Notes: a model not told the origin generated them from the letters alone. Counted from the first letter of the stretch, positions 44,507 through 56,432 are shown. The stretch: 64,000 nt of DNA from Dendrolimus kikuchii (GCA_019925095.2 CM034401.1:14482338-14546337); one strand, 5' to 3'. A program made the numbers and translations.

Positions 44507-44808
44507 GCAGGAGTTCAGCAGAGAGGCAGACGGCCCACTTAATGGAAAGCGGTTACCATCGCCTATGGACATTTGCAACACCAGAGGTGCTACAAAGGCG
44601 CTGATGCTCTCTTAAGGGTCACTGGAACCTGGTCACTAATGCCTGAACACAACTCAAGGTTGTTATGGTGACATGCTTTAGACCAGGGGTGGTAGCCATC
44701 CTGTCGGGCAAATGCTCTGCCACCTGGCTGTGGGTTGTTTAGTCGCCTCTTACGACAGGCCGCCCGGCCGCAGGAAATTGTATACTTTATCCGTTCCTGC
44801 ACGGATAA
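44507..44808 (-). mobile_element. Family A retroposon, full length
   Basis: Plus strand from ATTGCAGGAGTTCAGCAGAG to CCGTTCCTGCACGGATAAAA; the AATAAATAAATAA tail on the minus strand lies at 44494-44508. It is close to the 28.9-kb copy. Confidence 0.85.
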
Positions 44809-45301
44809 AATATATATACGGATAACTAAATTAAGAACGGAACGATCTCATCATATTCATCAAGATACGAGTTTAGTATTAAACCAAAATACTTCAACTA
44901 ACGAAATAATTCTTCCAAGATCTAAGGTCCTTTAATTTGAACGGTGCGTTGATATAACAAAACCATTAGCAAAAGTGGATGTTCCGATAGCGTCCCAATC
45001 AAACATTCCTCTATTATATCTTCCTCCACTTCGCAAAAAATATATACATAAAGTATAACGTAATCACATCGTACCGGAAAAAACAAATGATACAGGGGAA
45101 TACTTAAATCACAGACATTGATGCGAAATTGAAATTTTACTACGCTGCTAAATTACGCAGTCCGGATATTGTTTTTGTAAGAGCGAATTTTATCTTAATG
45201 TACTACTTTGAAATGATTGGGAGTTTCCTTTATGTGTTGTTATAATATTTATGTACTTGGGTGAGTTACATCTATTAATGTTATTATTGCATTTAATTTT
45301 A
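44809..45301. other. No gene recognised
   Basis: AT-rich DNA with no supported feature. Confidence 0.35.
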
Positions 45302-45660
45302 GATAGATAGATAACACTTTATTGTTCACCAAAATAAACGATTACAAAAAATTCCTAATTACGAAATACTTCTTGGCATGACAGGACAGACATGATTAGT
45401 AGAAATTAGAGTAGAAAGTAGAATTTTGCAAATAGAAGCTCTGCCCACAGAGACAGAGGATGGAAGTGTTTTTTTTTCTATAAAAAAAAACACTTCTTGA
45501 AAACAGGCGGCCTTATCGTTACAAGCGATTTCGTCCAGGCAACCTAGCTTAAAGGTAATTCTTAACTAATCTGGCGATATAGGAGGATAGAAGGATAAAA
45601 TAATACAGCATTGTACAATATAAATACTTACACTAATTTATAGATTAGTATAATAATTTT
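45302..45660 (-). repeat. LINE-type 3' end with tail
   Basis: The plus strand starts GATAGATAGATAACACTTTA TTG; on the minus strand this is AATAAAGTGTT then (ATCT)n, a signal and tail. GGCGGCCTTATCGTTACAAG and CTGGCGATATAGGAGG recur at 15730-15790 and 60100-60160. It probably belongs to a CR1-like LINE; coding sequence is absent. Confidence 0.5.
45461..45495. repeat. Perfect A/T hairpin
   Basis: GAAGTGTTTTTTTTT and AAAAAAAAACACTTC pair across CTAT. A 15-bp perfect stem inside the LINE-type 3' end. Confidence 0.85.
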
Positions 45661-45965
45661 ATAATATTTTCTTAAGTTTTCGCGACTTGTATACATAATA
45701 AAACTACGTTTTAACGGTTTGAAGCGCGGTAATTTATTTGATTTTGGTTATTCCGACGTTTCGGTCACTTTTCAGTGGCCGTAATCATGGAAGACAAAGA
45801 TGTCAAGGGTCAACGAGTATTGTTAAAGTTTTATTTAGCCTACCGCCAACTTGTTAATTTTAATTATTTAGTTTTAATTTTGTTTATGGTTATTATTTAC
45901 TCTAAGGGAGCCTAATCTAATTTACTACCGCTTCGCAGTAGTAGTTCTCTTCAAGCCATAATATG
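45661..45965 (-). mobile_element. PLE 3'-end fragment
   Basis: ACTACGTTTTAACGGTTTGA, the hammerhead-like motif (45752-45790, stem with one mismatch) and TTAAAGTTTTATTTAGCC match the ends of the PLE dyad. It also shares the outer sequence TTTTCGCGACTTGTATACAT with the right edge at 43725-43760, showing that this segment belongs to the element. No coding part remains. Confidence 0.8.
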
Positions 45966-46442
45966 TGGCGTATGTACTAATAAAATTAAAAACATGATTA
46001 TTACGGATTGCCATGTAAAAAAACAATCAATTACGTTTTACCACATGACTCGCAAAATAAGGAGTCAAATTTTTCATAATTAATGTATTTGCTCGATCTC
46101 CTTTATTTTGCTATAACTTTTATAGTTCTAAACAGATTTTTATGTTCATTTATTATGATTATTATTGTATTCACTTTTGAAGTGAAACTTCTATATAGAC
46201 GATGGGGAGGGGGAGGGTTAATATTTTTCTGTCACGAAAAAGCGTTACGGTCGCGTGGAGGAGCGGCATAAATTTAGACTAGACGTGGTGAGAGGCGGCA
46301 TAATTTTAGAGTAGACTATGGATACATTTTTTAGTTCCGCATCGAATTCACTTTTTTGTTTGAAATAAAATATGTTTAAATAAAAAATGCATACGTTAAA
46401 ATGTACCTAACGTAACCAAGTCATAATTTTCAGTAAACCTGC

Positions 46443-46735
46443 AAAAAATCAAAATGTGTGCTGGGACACATAGTAGAAGTTAAACTTCAAAAGACAAGTG
46501 GAAAAACGAATGGCACCTGACAAGTGGCAAAACGAATCGCAACAAAATTTTAACTTGAAGTTTTATGGGCAGGTTTTCAAATTGTACAAGTACATTAACA
46601 ATCTGCCCGTAAAACTTCAAGTTAAAATTTTGTTGCTATTCGTTTTGCCACTTGTCAGTTGCTATTCGTTTTTCCACTTGTCCGTTGAAGTTTCACTTCT
46701 ACTATGTGTCCCAGCACATATTTCGATTTTTTTAT
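46443..46735. mobile_element. Foldback element with ~130-bp inverted arms
   Basis: The left arm (46443-46573) begins AAAAAATCAAAATGTGTGCT and includes GGACACATAGTAGAAGT; the right arm (46601-46735) mirrors it to ATTTCGATTTTTTT. The loop is only ~27 bp. A long hairpin RNA would form if transcribed. No transposase is present; flanking duplication is unclear. Confidence 0.85.
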
Positions 46736-47649
46736 ATTATGTATAACTAATTCTAACAAAACGAGTTGGATGGATTGTGTGAAGGTAGACATGATGATTT
46801 GTGATGTGACAGAGGATGTATGTCAGAATAGGGGAGTATGAAAGGAAACGTTATATCGCACGCATCCCAAATAACTGTTAGAAGGTGAAAGAGAGGAGAG
46901 ACGTACAATTAATCTATATATTAATACGTGAAGCAAAAACTTTGTACCCCTTTTTACGAAAATTGCGCGGACGGAGAAGTATGAAATTTTGCACACTTAT
47001 AGTTTATATAGAGAAGAAGCGACGAATGCTAATATTTTATTAATTTAATAAAATACATTACACACTACTAAGTATTTGACACACACACGCATATATACTC
47101 TTTTGTTTATTGTTCAAGTCAAGTTAACAGTGTAGTTTTGGCGAAATCTGTGATTATAGAAGTATAGTCTTTGATATTAATTATTATGGTCGAATCGAAT
47201 TAGAGCACTGGCAACCACTAGTTCCTTTAATAGAAAAGCTAAACTTTCGCAAATTTGCTAAAAAGCTGTTTCAATATTCTTCTAATCTACTTGCTGGTAA
47301 ACTTTGAGTCAGAGTATTTGAAGCTTCATTAAAAAATTATTTTCATTAGCAGTCAAGTATCACCTTTTGCTTGATTTAAAACATGAGAAGTATTTAGATT
47401 CTCAGTTATTACTAGCAATTGTATTAAAAACTCAAAGGTTTCTGATTGGAAAATCCTATACGAGCTTAATCCGCCGTGTGAAAAGAAATTTGCTTCGAAC
47501 CTATTGAAAGGGTTCCGGTGTATTTTCGTTGAGCTGAAAACTTTTGCAATACCCGCTACTGGCATGAGTTTAGGGGAGCTATAGATGGCAAACAGAACTG
47601 AGAACAAGATTGCAGTTAGAAGTATATTGAAAATTGTATTAATATGTGT
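46736..47649. other. No gene recognised
   Basis: 46910-47040 has CTATATATTAATACGTGAAG and GGACGGAGAAGTATGAAATT, possibly a repeat end. The rest is AT-rich and unrecognised. Confidence 0.35.
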
Positions 47650-47661
47650 TTTATTCATATT

Positions 47662-47978
47662 ACAGACATACATACATACATAACTTCACGCCAGTTCCCT
47701 TGCGGGGTAGGCACGAACAACAGAGCGCCATTTAGGCCCATTCTTACACACCCCACTTGCTTCTTTAACATTCATAACTCTTGTCATGCACACTCGTCTG
47801 TTCTTAAGGCTCCTGACATCACCCTCCGCTAGTACACGATCAATTGGATCATGGAAGGTGTGTCGTGGCCTTCCACGACTTCTGCATCCATCCACTTTTG
47901 CATTGTATATCTGTTTAGTCATTCTTTCATCATGCATTCTTTCCACATGCCCGAACCACCGGAGCATTCAATTTTCAA
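47662..47978 (-). pseudogene. RTE-like LINE, 5'-truncated, 12-bp target duplication
   Basis: 317 bp encoding MLRWFGHVERMHDERMTKQ to RSVVRAYPARELA and stop, followed by the (ATGT)n tail. TTTATTCATATT flanks it (47650-47661, 47979-47990). It is nearly identical to the 17.3-kb copy, so insertion is recent. Confidence 0.85.
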
Positions 47979-47990
47979 TTTATTCATATT

Positions 47991-48374
47991 GTTGTAATCA
48001 AATAATATCCTTGACATATTGTGTACCTAAAAGATTCGTTATTCAAGTTTTATTTTTTTAAAGGCAGTTTTGAATATTTAATAGATATAATTTTCTTAAG
48101 AATAATGATAATACGTGAAGTAGTAGATAATATTTGGAAGTAGATTTATTTATTAAAAAACCAACCTTGAAATATTTTCTTTATCAAAATGTACTCCAAA
48201 TAAAATATTTTAAATTATTCGTACAGGTTCAACTTCTATATTAGGCTTCTTATTCTAAGTTAATCTTTAAGAGTCTGTATTTATATTTTATACAAAATAA
48301 TTGTCCGCCAAAATATTCAACTGTTACGGGAATAAATCTTAAGCAACAGTGTTTAGATATTTCATTGTTATATA
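47991..48374. other. No gene recognised
   Basis: AT-rich; nothing supported. Confidence 0.35.
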
Positions 48375-48612
48375 TCTTATACTAATTTATAAAGCTGAAG
48401 AGTTTCTTTGTTTGTTTGCCTGAACGCGCTAATCTCAAAAACTACTGGTCTAATTTGAAAATGTCTTTCAGTGTTTGATAGCCCATTTATCGAAGAAAGC
48501 TATATATATTATCACGCTAAGACCAATAGGAGCGGAGCACCAATGAAGAATGTTTCAAAATCGGGGTTTTTTTTTTACTATTACAGGACAACGTCTGCCG
48601 GGGCCGCTAGTA
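48375..48612 (+). mobile_element. Helitron-like element (Lep1-type), intact
   Basis: 5' CTTATACTAATTTATAAAGC, the microsatellite-like CTTTGTTTGTTTGCCTGAAC, then CGCGCTAATCTCAAAAACTA, and 3' CTGCCGGGGCCGCTAGTATT. It is short and noncoding. It shows what the PLE-interrupted copy at 39.4-43.8 kb looks like when empty. Confidence 0.8.
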
Positions 48613-48624
48613 TTTATATAACAC

Positions 48625-49068
48625 TAGCTGACCCGACAAACTTCGTATCGCCTCATACTCAATAAATAAAAAAGCTGAATGATAATTGCAGAATGTTTCA
48701 ACTTTAGTAAAAAATGTGGTCAAAACTCAACCGGAACGAACATCAAACGTTTAACATTCAAAACAAAAAAAAAAAAAAAAATTCACTTTTAAATTTAATT
48801 TTATTTCTGAACGATTTTTAAAGTTAATTGATTTCTAAACAACGGTACGAAGATCAATTGTTTGACAGGTAGGAGTTTCTAAGGGAAAGCGAAATTGTTG
48901 TTTTAACTATATTCCAAGCATTTTTTTCACATTTACTCACCTTTTAAACCTTCCCTGGACTTCCACGAATAATTCAAAACCAAAATTAGCCAAATCAGTC
49001 CAGCCGTTCTCGAGCTAGCGAAATAGCGAGACTAACGAACAGCAGTTGATTTTTATATATATAGATTT
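48625..49068 (-). mobile_element. Helitron-like element, second subfamily
   Basis: The plus strand opens AACACTAGCTGACCCGACAA ACTTCG and closes CCAGCCGTTCTCGAGCTAGC then GTTGATTTTTATATATATAG. It lies 12 bp after the previous element in opposite orientation, so the two CTAG ends face each other. An A18 run sits at 48763-48780. Confidence 0.75.
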
Positions 49069-50004
49069 TATGTTCTAAAAGTTTGGAAAAACTTGGAAAG
49101 CAATATCGGGAGATCATGCAATAAAGTTTTTCAAACAAATAGTGCGTGGTATACAGTGCCCTTTATTCAACGGAAAGTGGGGATTCCAGGATCATCTGGC
49201 TTCGTCTAATAAAAGGACCAATGTTCCTAAAATATGTTGTCACTGCATAACTTTATGACTTTAGTTTCGCTCTCACTCTGTAAATGTGAGAAGTTTGGAG
49301 GCGCAACGACTCTCCAACTTTATATTGTGATTGTCAACGGCAGCCTAATAAAAATAATAGATAGCACTGTGTAGTAATAACACTAGAAAAAGCTCTCAAA
49401 TAAAAATAAATGTATATAGTGCGAGTTAACAGAATGTCACATTAAGACCGTAATTACTTCAATTTATAACCGAATAAGCCGAAATATATGTAATATATCT
49501 GCGACTGTTTGAATTTGGGTTTGGAAAAAGTGAAAATCTTTTTTAAATTAATTCATAACATAAAAATATAATAGTTCAGTGGCTGAGGCATCAGTCTCTT
49601 ATTCGAATGATAAAACTTGTAGATTTTCAAGTAACGTTTAATAAAGTGTCTGTTAGTGGCGTTTCAAATTAAATGCCAACAAAATATGAAGTCAAATTGA
49701 TCTTGATCTAATTTTAACTTACCTATTTTAGATTTTTTGTCTAGCAACCCGTCTGACAGTTTGCCACAAACAGATTCCGAAAGAGGTCGACAGACTTTTA
49801 TAAAAAATTTAGGGTTTTGAAAAAGAGTTCAATTTTATTGTACGTGGATATTTATTTTGTTATCTTGCAGGGTTTATAATATTGTGAATGAAGTCCTAGT
49901 CTCGCATGAACCAAGCGGTAATCCGAACTAGTTTATAACCAAAACAGTTATTATTTTACAACTACATAAAACCAAAATTAAAAGTTTATTGTAAATAAAA
50001 TCTA
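49069..50004. other. No gene recognised
   Basis: AT-rich unique DNA; nothing supported. Confidence 0.35.
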
Positions 50005-50328
50005 TCTGTACATTATTATAAAATTTTAAAAGTGTATTCTTTTGTTTCTTACAGGTTTGTTTGGGAATTACGTAAAACTACTAAATCGATTTCAATGCGA
50101 TATTCTCCAATCGATAATAAATTCGTGGACTTAAATTCTGCGTTACTTTATATCCCTAGAATCCGACGGGATGCGATGCGATGAAAGATTTTCATTTCAG
50201 AGATTCATGTATTTTACTAAAAAATCCATTGCCCTGCTGAAAATAACCTTTGACTTTATATTTAACAAAATAACTGTAATATTTGTTACCAGTTCAACGT
50301 GCACAAAGTCGCGGGCATATGCTAGTAA
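50005..50328 (+). mobile_element. Helitron-like element
   Basis: Contains TTAGAGTAAAACTACTAAATC-type 5' words (ACTACTAAATCGATTTCAAT) and ends AAGTCGCGGGCATATGCTAG T. The CTAGT end is at 50324-50328. Noncoding. Confidence 0.6.
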
Positions 50329-50365
50329 ATAAATAATATTCGGGAGACAAAGATACAAATTGTAT

Positions 50366-50572
50366 ACTCCCAAGCTAAGCAAGTTACGCTTGTGTTATGG
50401 GTAATATACAATGAACCACTCTGGGACCGATCCTACACACCCAGACCATAGTAAATATCGGAAAGTTCGTTTTTACAAAATTTACCACTCTAGGAATTAA
50501 ACGCAGAGCTTCTGTGCTGCAGTAAGATAGGCTGTCAAAGGCTTAACCCACTCAACCACAGATATCGTTACC
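50366..50572 (-). mobile_element. tRNA-like SINE, second family, copy 2
   Basis: CCAAGCTAAGCAAGTTACGC and the words ACCACTCTGGGACCGATCC and CACACCCAGACC match 7058-7262. The head region (50520-50565) is more degenerate (GGTTGAGTGGGTTAAGCC on the minus strand). Confidence 0.65.
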
Positions 50573-50876
50573 TTCAAACTACATAACAAAACACCGCTCT
50601 TCAAGCTCTCACCAAAATCTCCTATTTTTATTACTCTAACTAGGGTGTCACATGTTTTTGCTCTTTCAGGCATGCAAATAGAAATTAAAAGTTAAAATCA
50701 ACTAATTTACAAAAATAGACTGTAATCCACTCAAACCACAGACATTAATTTTACTAAAAAAAATTGTATAATTATACAATAATTATAGATATGTAAATAT
50801 GTCAAGTACAGACTTATTCCATATAAAATATAATGTAAAAAAAAAATAGAGTAGTGAAATTTGACAAAGTATATAT

Positions 50877-51062
50877 TACTAGCGGCCCGGCGCGGTTTCA
50901 CCCGCGCTCTGTTCCGCTTCCGTGGTATATAGCGTCATGCCTATGACACTCCCTGTTAACGTACCTTTCGAACAATAAAAGAATTTTTAATATCGGTTTA
51001 GTAGATCCAGAGATTACCCCCTACAACGTCACAAACTTTACCTCTTTATAATATTCGTATAG
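50877..51062 (-). mobile_element. Helitron-like element
   Basis: The plus strand opens TACTAGCGGCCCGGCGCGGT with a GC-rich stem and CACCCGCGCTCTG. It ends AACTTTACCTCTTTATAATA TTCG. The layout is of a reversed CTAG-ended element. Confidence 0.6.
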
Positions 51063-52025
51063 ATGTATGTCAAATTTAATTTAGAATTAGTCATCATGAA
51101 AAATTTTAACGTCGTAATAGTATTTTTGTAATAATATCTTTTGTAGCCTCTTTTTAAACAAATCTATGCTATGGTAATCAGTAAGTAGAACGTCCGTGTT
51201 GACTTCTCGAGCTACCCTATACAAAGCATATACCGAATTGCTTGTTTTTTTTACGTAGTTGTTCAATATGCGCTGTCCAATTTAATTATCTAACAGTAGT
51301 AATACCTAATAATTTTGTGTTTGGACCTTCTTCAATCCTGCTACCCCTATATTGAACTGTTATTTTGTTATTATTATTTACTCTTTGTGTAAAATGAATT
51401 ATATTTAAATTTATTTTCAGATTATTATTTTGTAGCCATGAAATTAAAGATATCAAACATTTATTTATATCAAATTCATACGTATTTGTATTTTCACATT
51501 TGATTAAGTCTGTACTGTCGTCGGCAAATAATGTCACTGCATGATTAATAAATTAAGGCAATTCATTTATGTATATAATGAAAGGAAGTGGTCCCAGCAC
51601 ACTTCCTTGTGGTACACCGTACATAGGAGCACAATTTGAGGGATTTGGATTTTAAGGTTCCCCTTTTCTTGTCGCAGTGTTTATTTTGTGTATTTCTGTG
51701 TATTGTTTTCTATTTACCGATTAAGATTTATAACATTATCATATATTGCTAAATATATAGTCCTATTTTCCCGGAAACCCATGTTCGCTACATAACAAGT
51801 TTTTACTTTCTATGTAACGGTATATTTGTTTATAAATAAATTTCTCTGTTACTTTTGATATGACAGGTATAAGTGATATTGGCTTATAGTTTTGCTTTTC
51901 TTGACGACTGTTCTTTTTGTATATTGGCTTTATCACGGATACTTTTAAAGCATCCGGTAATATTCTCGTGTCAATACTTAAGTTAATAATGTGACTTAGG
52001 AAATAACTAATTTCTTCTGCTATAC
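51063..52025 (-). pseudogene. Jockey/CR1-like LINE reverse transcriptase, degenerate
   Basis: On the minus strand, from 52025 down: ILPDALKVSVIKPIYKK, NYKPISLIPVISKVTEKF, then motif B YGVPQGSVLGPLPF (about 51630-51590), catalytic FADDST (51529-51512), SWLQNNNLKINL and the thumb remnants near 51200. Stops and shifts occur between the blocks, and the part between about 51640 and 51790 is scrambled. Endonuclease and ORF1 are absent. This is not the same LINE as at 2.4 kb, because the RT core is the preserved part. Confidence 0.8.
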
Positions 52026-52032
52026 CTATATA

Positions 52033-52275
52033 TTAGAGTTCGCCTGCAACTTCGTCCACGTTGGATGGGTAACAAAGATAACAGTTGTTTTACACAGAGA
52101 ATTAGGATATTGCATAGGAATCCTGAAGGAAAATTCCCGGAATCCAAAGTACCGCAGATTTTAAGTCCGGGAATTTACTGTCGGTCAAAGAAAATCGCAT
52201 TCAAATCGACCCAATAGATTTTACGTGACCCCGAACAAACATACGAACAAACAGACAAACATAAAATATATAAAA
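52033..52275 (-). mobile_element. Helitron-like fragment
   Basis: GAGTTCGCCTGCAACTTCGT CC at the left and AAACATACGAACAAACAGAC near the right match the ends of reversed Helitron-like copies. The CTAG itself is eroded to TTAGAG. Confidence 0.5.
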
Positions 52276-53199
52276 AATAAAAGGCTACACTTTTACAATT
52301 TTATAATATTGTAGATAATCGCAAGCAGTCTAATATAAATAATATCTCAGTCCTATAACAGTCAAGTCGAGTGCCCATTACCAATTTTTTATCATCGATT
52401 CCAATCTCGATAATGGATCCTCCATTCTCGTCACTTAATCGAGATAAAACGTGAACAATGGTAATAATTTCATGATTCTCGGATTGCATTAACATAATTC
52501 GGCTTATATTTGCTGAGCCGTTTGTCAATTGCAGACGACTAGACCCTCACGCCCAAGTTTGAAATATAATATTATTTTAAGTTATTTAATGTTTTACATT
52601 CTGATTTATTTGCATATTCGTGATTTAGGGTCTAGTAATAATAGTGGCTGAACTATGAATAAAAATGTGTAAAATAACTGGTTACTTTTTGGGAAAAAAA
52701 TCATTTATTGCTTAGAAAAATTCTTAATAGAATATATATTTTTTTTTTAATATTAGAACTTTCCACAAGGTTTTATCTGTGTATTCTTTAGTTTCATATC
52801 ATAAGCTTTTGCATTTTCTTGGGCAAGTACGATGGTACGATTCTGGTATCTATGAACGTCGATCTTAACAGAAATTAATTTGTAGTCTTCGCATTGCAAT
52901 TGGAACAAACAAATAAAGGAACTCATTTTCATGGTTATACATTTGTACATTACAGTTTTGAATCTAAATTTCAATTTTGAATTGGTAATATTATTTTATC
53001 AATGAGCTGATTGTTTTTTTTTAATATTTAATGACTGAGGCAACAAAGAACTTTGAACCAAACTTATTTGATTTATTCATGACTTTTTAATACCCAGTTC
53101 TAATGCTTTGTAAACGACGTTAACAAAAGAGTAAAAGGTGAAAAGTCATATTTTTATAACTAAATACATAGTTGAGATTTTTCGTACAAATACATAATC
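52276..53199. other. No gene recognised
   Basis: 52330-52520 is somewhat less AT-rich, but no motif is recognised. The rest is AT-rich. Confidence 0.35.
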
Positions 53200-53408
53200 A
53201 TTATATATAAAAATGAATGTTTGTCTGTATGTCCTTTATAGAATCGTAAACTGTACATTTGATCATGTAATGATCTTTAGCAAAGTTGTTGTGCATGAGC
53301 CAAAGAAGGTTTCTGAGTTGGTTCACAATTGGACCCGGTAGGTGGCGCTGCTGTCGGCATATCGATTGAAGCTTTTCCGGGCAGGACGACGTCTGCCGGG
53401 ACAGCTAG
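53200..53408 (+). mobile_element. Helitron-like element
   Basis: Starts TATATATAAAAATGAATGTT TG, carries ACCCGGTAGGTGGCGCTGC, and ends GACGTCTGCCGGGACAGCTA GT. The GGTAGGTGG module is shared with the 38.6-39.3 kb and 33.5 kb copies. Confidence 0.75.
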
Positions 53409-53517
53409 TTCTTTATAAAAACATTAATATTTTGTTACCATTGTTTATTTTTCACCAAATTATACTACTTTGATATTAAAATTTAACATTTTTTTGTCTT
53501 GTATATTTACTTACGAC

Positions 53518-53612
53518 CTTATTCGAAGAGATTTATAATAGGTTTGAACACTTCTTTATGGTTTTTAAAGAAGCGTTCAAACTCACTCTAACACTTTATT
53601 AATAAAACCGTA
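53518..53612. mobile_element. Palindromic MITE, copy 1
   Basis: GTTTGAACACTTCTTTA and TAAAGAAGCGTTCAAAC form the core stem around TGGTTTT. Outer arms (TTATTCGAAGAG / TTATTAATAAAACCG) have decayed. Confidence 0.75.
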
Positions 53613-53903
53613 GTATTTATAGTCATGATAATTATTTTTAAACGTTTTTAAACAATAAATTTGTATGAAAACTTTTGAAATGAATCTTCTTTTTCCACTA
53701 CATCTCGAGACAAGCAAAGCGCAATAATCTTAAAATTGTTGGCCTTTTCTTTTCTTTAGTAACTGTCACAACTTTGAAATTTAGTTTCCTTTACGTTAGA
53801 CTCTTTGTAAGAGCATAGTTTAATGACCTTTGTTTTCATTTACTTACTATTATTTAACAGCTTTTAAATAACTTAATATTTCTTTATACTTAAATACTAT
53901 CAG

Positions 53904-53997
53904 TCTTATTCATAGAGAGTTAGTGTAAGTTTGAACGTTTCTTTATGGTTCTTAAAGAAGCGTTCAAACATACTCTAACTCTCTATGAATAACACCG
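53904..53997. mobile_element. Palindromic MITE, copy 2 (better preserved)
   Basis: TTATTCATAGAGAGTTAG...AGTTTGAACG on the left is mirrored by GCGTTCAAACAT and CTAACTCTCTATGAATAA on the right. Arms of ~42 bp surround a TATGGTTC loop. It lies 292 bp after copy 1. Confidence 0.85.
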
Positions 53998-54039
53998 TAA
54001 ATGTAGTTTGAATTGCATAATTTATTTGACTCTATATCT

Positions 54040-54600
54040 ATTACTTCAGGCCTCTGTTGCCGTAAAACGTCTATATTGGGGTACAAACGAAAGAACTTTT
54101 CATTGGTAATCTTCTTCTTCGGCCAGTTCCTGTCCACTGCTGGAAGTAACCGCCCCAAGTTTGCGCCACATAACCCGGTCTCCCGTCTTGCTCATCCTGC
54201 CCCTGACGGCAACCTTGCGGCTGCGCCACTGATCAATAATTTACCAAAAAAAAATTATAAATCTTCACGATATAAGACGTAATGTGGGTTTTTACATAAT
54301 TTTCCTATACTTATTTTAAGTTAAGAAAAAAATCACTAAATCACTTCCAAAATATTGACATTTAACCATTTTGCTCCTCCAATTTTGATCAAAACAGGAT
54401 AAAAAAATATCTATATCTTTATAAAAGAGCGGTAAATAATATTTTTTTTTAAATACTACTTTATTTCGTTCACAATAAAAAGATAATGCATCTGAAAAAT
54501 TATCGCATCTATGGAATCTCTTCTATCGCCCGAAAAATCAGTACTGAAAAATCGGCAAGGACATTACCGTTGCTACAAGCCTTAAGAACTCGTAATATAC
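54040..54600. repeat. Long interspersed repeat, copy 1, interrupted
   Basis: TGTTGCCGTAAAACG, GAAAGAACTTTTCATTGG, AATGCATCTGAAAAATTATC and CGTTGCTACAAGCCTTAAGA occur in the same order at 62000-62360. The copy here has an insertion at about 54107-54230. No coding motif; family unknown. Confidence 0.65.
54107..54230 (-). repeat. LINE-type tail nested in the 54-kb repeat
   Basis: CTTCTTCTTCGGCCAGTTCC TGTCC and CCACTGCTGGAAGTAACC read in reverse as GGTTACTTCCAGCAGTGG, like the 23.9-kb LINE tail. GGTCTCCCGTCTTGCTCATC belongs to the coding end of that LINE type. Confidence 0.5.
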
Positions 54601-56384
54601 CCTGAAACTGGCTTATGGTCCGTTCTTATATTAAATTAATTAAAATTTGGCATAAGTATCATACAAATAAAATCAAAATTCAATCGATGCTGATAAAACA
54701 AGTGCATGAATAGTAACATATAGGAACCGGCCTTTAGATGCTAACATTAACTAATATTTTTTTCTGTCCATTGTCATGAATAATGATCGATTAATCAAAA
54801 ATACTGTGAAGAAGTAAATAATTATAAACTCATCAAACTGTTTCTATTGGTAAAATGAGAAAAGTCGCCTTAGTGAGATGCACATAAGTAATATTACTTT
54901 TCTAGTTGATTATTGTTTTACATTAAATCCGTTATATCAGCAAACTAATATATGTCCTGACCTCTGAAATAAAAATAGGTACCCCACATTTTCTTGTCAT
55001 GCACAATTTATCACCGATAGGGAAGTAAACTTTCAAATCAATGAGATATTTTTTATAAGCTTACAAAACGTCAAAAATATATAGATTTTCTACAAGTGTA
55101 CTTATGACGTCATACATATGAACAGATAAAAAGTCAAGTAGTGCAATCATTATTGTTTAAATAGTAATCAAAATGATTTTTATTCTGATATAATGTTATT
55201 TTAACGCTTGTATTTTCTATGTACATGATATTAGAATTTATCGTATGTAACTCTCACGGTTTCCATTCTATGTTTCTTGAAATATTTTACACGTCCGACC
55301 AGAAGAATACTAAAAATAACAACCGCCCAATAAAACGTTACTTTGAAAAGATACTAAATCCTACATCAGTACACCTACTATTAACCTGTAAGGTTACTAC
55401 CTCACGTGTTAATCTTGTCTCCCTTTTTAAAATTGGCAATCGCCCAGTGAGATTGCCAATCTTAACATTCTTTTTTCATGGCTGTATATAGTTCAAATTG
55501 AAACAAATTTTCCATCTTTTATAGTAACCTGTTCCCAAATTAGAACTAGTAAATTAAAACTTTCACAAACTATTTACACAATTAACGTCAGATCATGAAT
55601 AACTGCAAAACATTGAACAATGTATCAACTATTATAAAACACAAATAACATTAAACAACCAAGTTCACAGAGACATAAATAAAGCAATATTTATTTACGG
55701 TCCGCAAATACGTTATACGAGTACTGAGTTTGCATTTTACGATTGCATTGAAACAATTCGGTATGCGCCCCGAGTGGCGGCTGTAAAAGTTCTTTGCGTC
55801 TAATGTTGTCAGAACCTGAATAAAAAATGCGGAGTTTCGTTTTAAGATAAAGTACTATATTATTCTCGAAAATTTTTTGGAATACAACATAGCTATCTAT
55901 TATAAATAAGCTATGAATCTCAACAAAACAGCGTATAGTACCTCTCAACTTATGTTGTGAAATGAAGAGCGTCGCTGCATTCGCTCTGATGTTGCCAATG
56001 CACAATCACCAACGACAGTTTAATGTATCATATATTATAATGCTCGAGCTCCATCTAGGATAATGTTACAGTTATGGTCTGTGGCCAAATGCGTCTTATT
56101 TATAGCGATAAAAAAACACCGTTACCGAATAAGTAAATATTTTTAAAACTGGCATTTATATGAAATTATAACATGGCGGCTGTAGATCCATTTTTTGCTA
56201 TTTCACAGATAAGTTGAGTGGGCTATAAAAAGATATTTAAAGTCTTAACGGGGTAGGCAACGCCAACGTATCGGCCCCTTGAGTGTTTCAGATGTCAATG
56301 GGTGATGGTAAAAACTCACTGTCAATTAAACAAATAGGTACACAGTTTAAAGAATCAGTCGACCATAGGACATATCGAAATGGA
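54601..56384. other. No gene recognised
   Basis: AT-rich. A short hairpin ATTGGCAATC / GATTGCCAAT sits at about 55432-55460. 55730-56000 has no recognised motif. 56240-56310 resembles the LINE tail GGCAACGCCAACG...GGGTGATGG. Confidence 0.35.
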
Positions 56385-56432
56385 GGAATTAATTGTACAA
56401 GGTGCCTGGTGACGCCTTGTACAATTAATTCC
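56385..56432. repeat. 18-bp perfect hairpin
   Basis: GGAATTAATTGTACAAGG (56385-56402) pairs perfectly with CCTTGTACAATTAATTCC (56415-56432) across a 12-nt loop. The size suits a small hairpin RNA or an inverted duplication. Confidence 0.85.
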
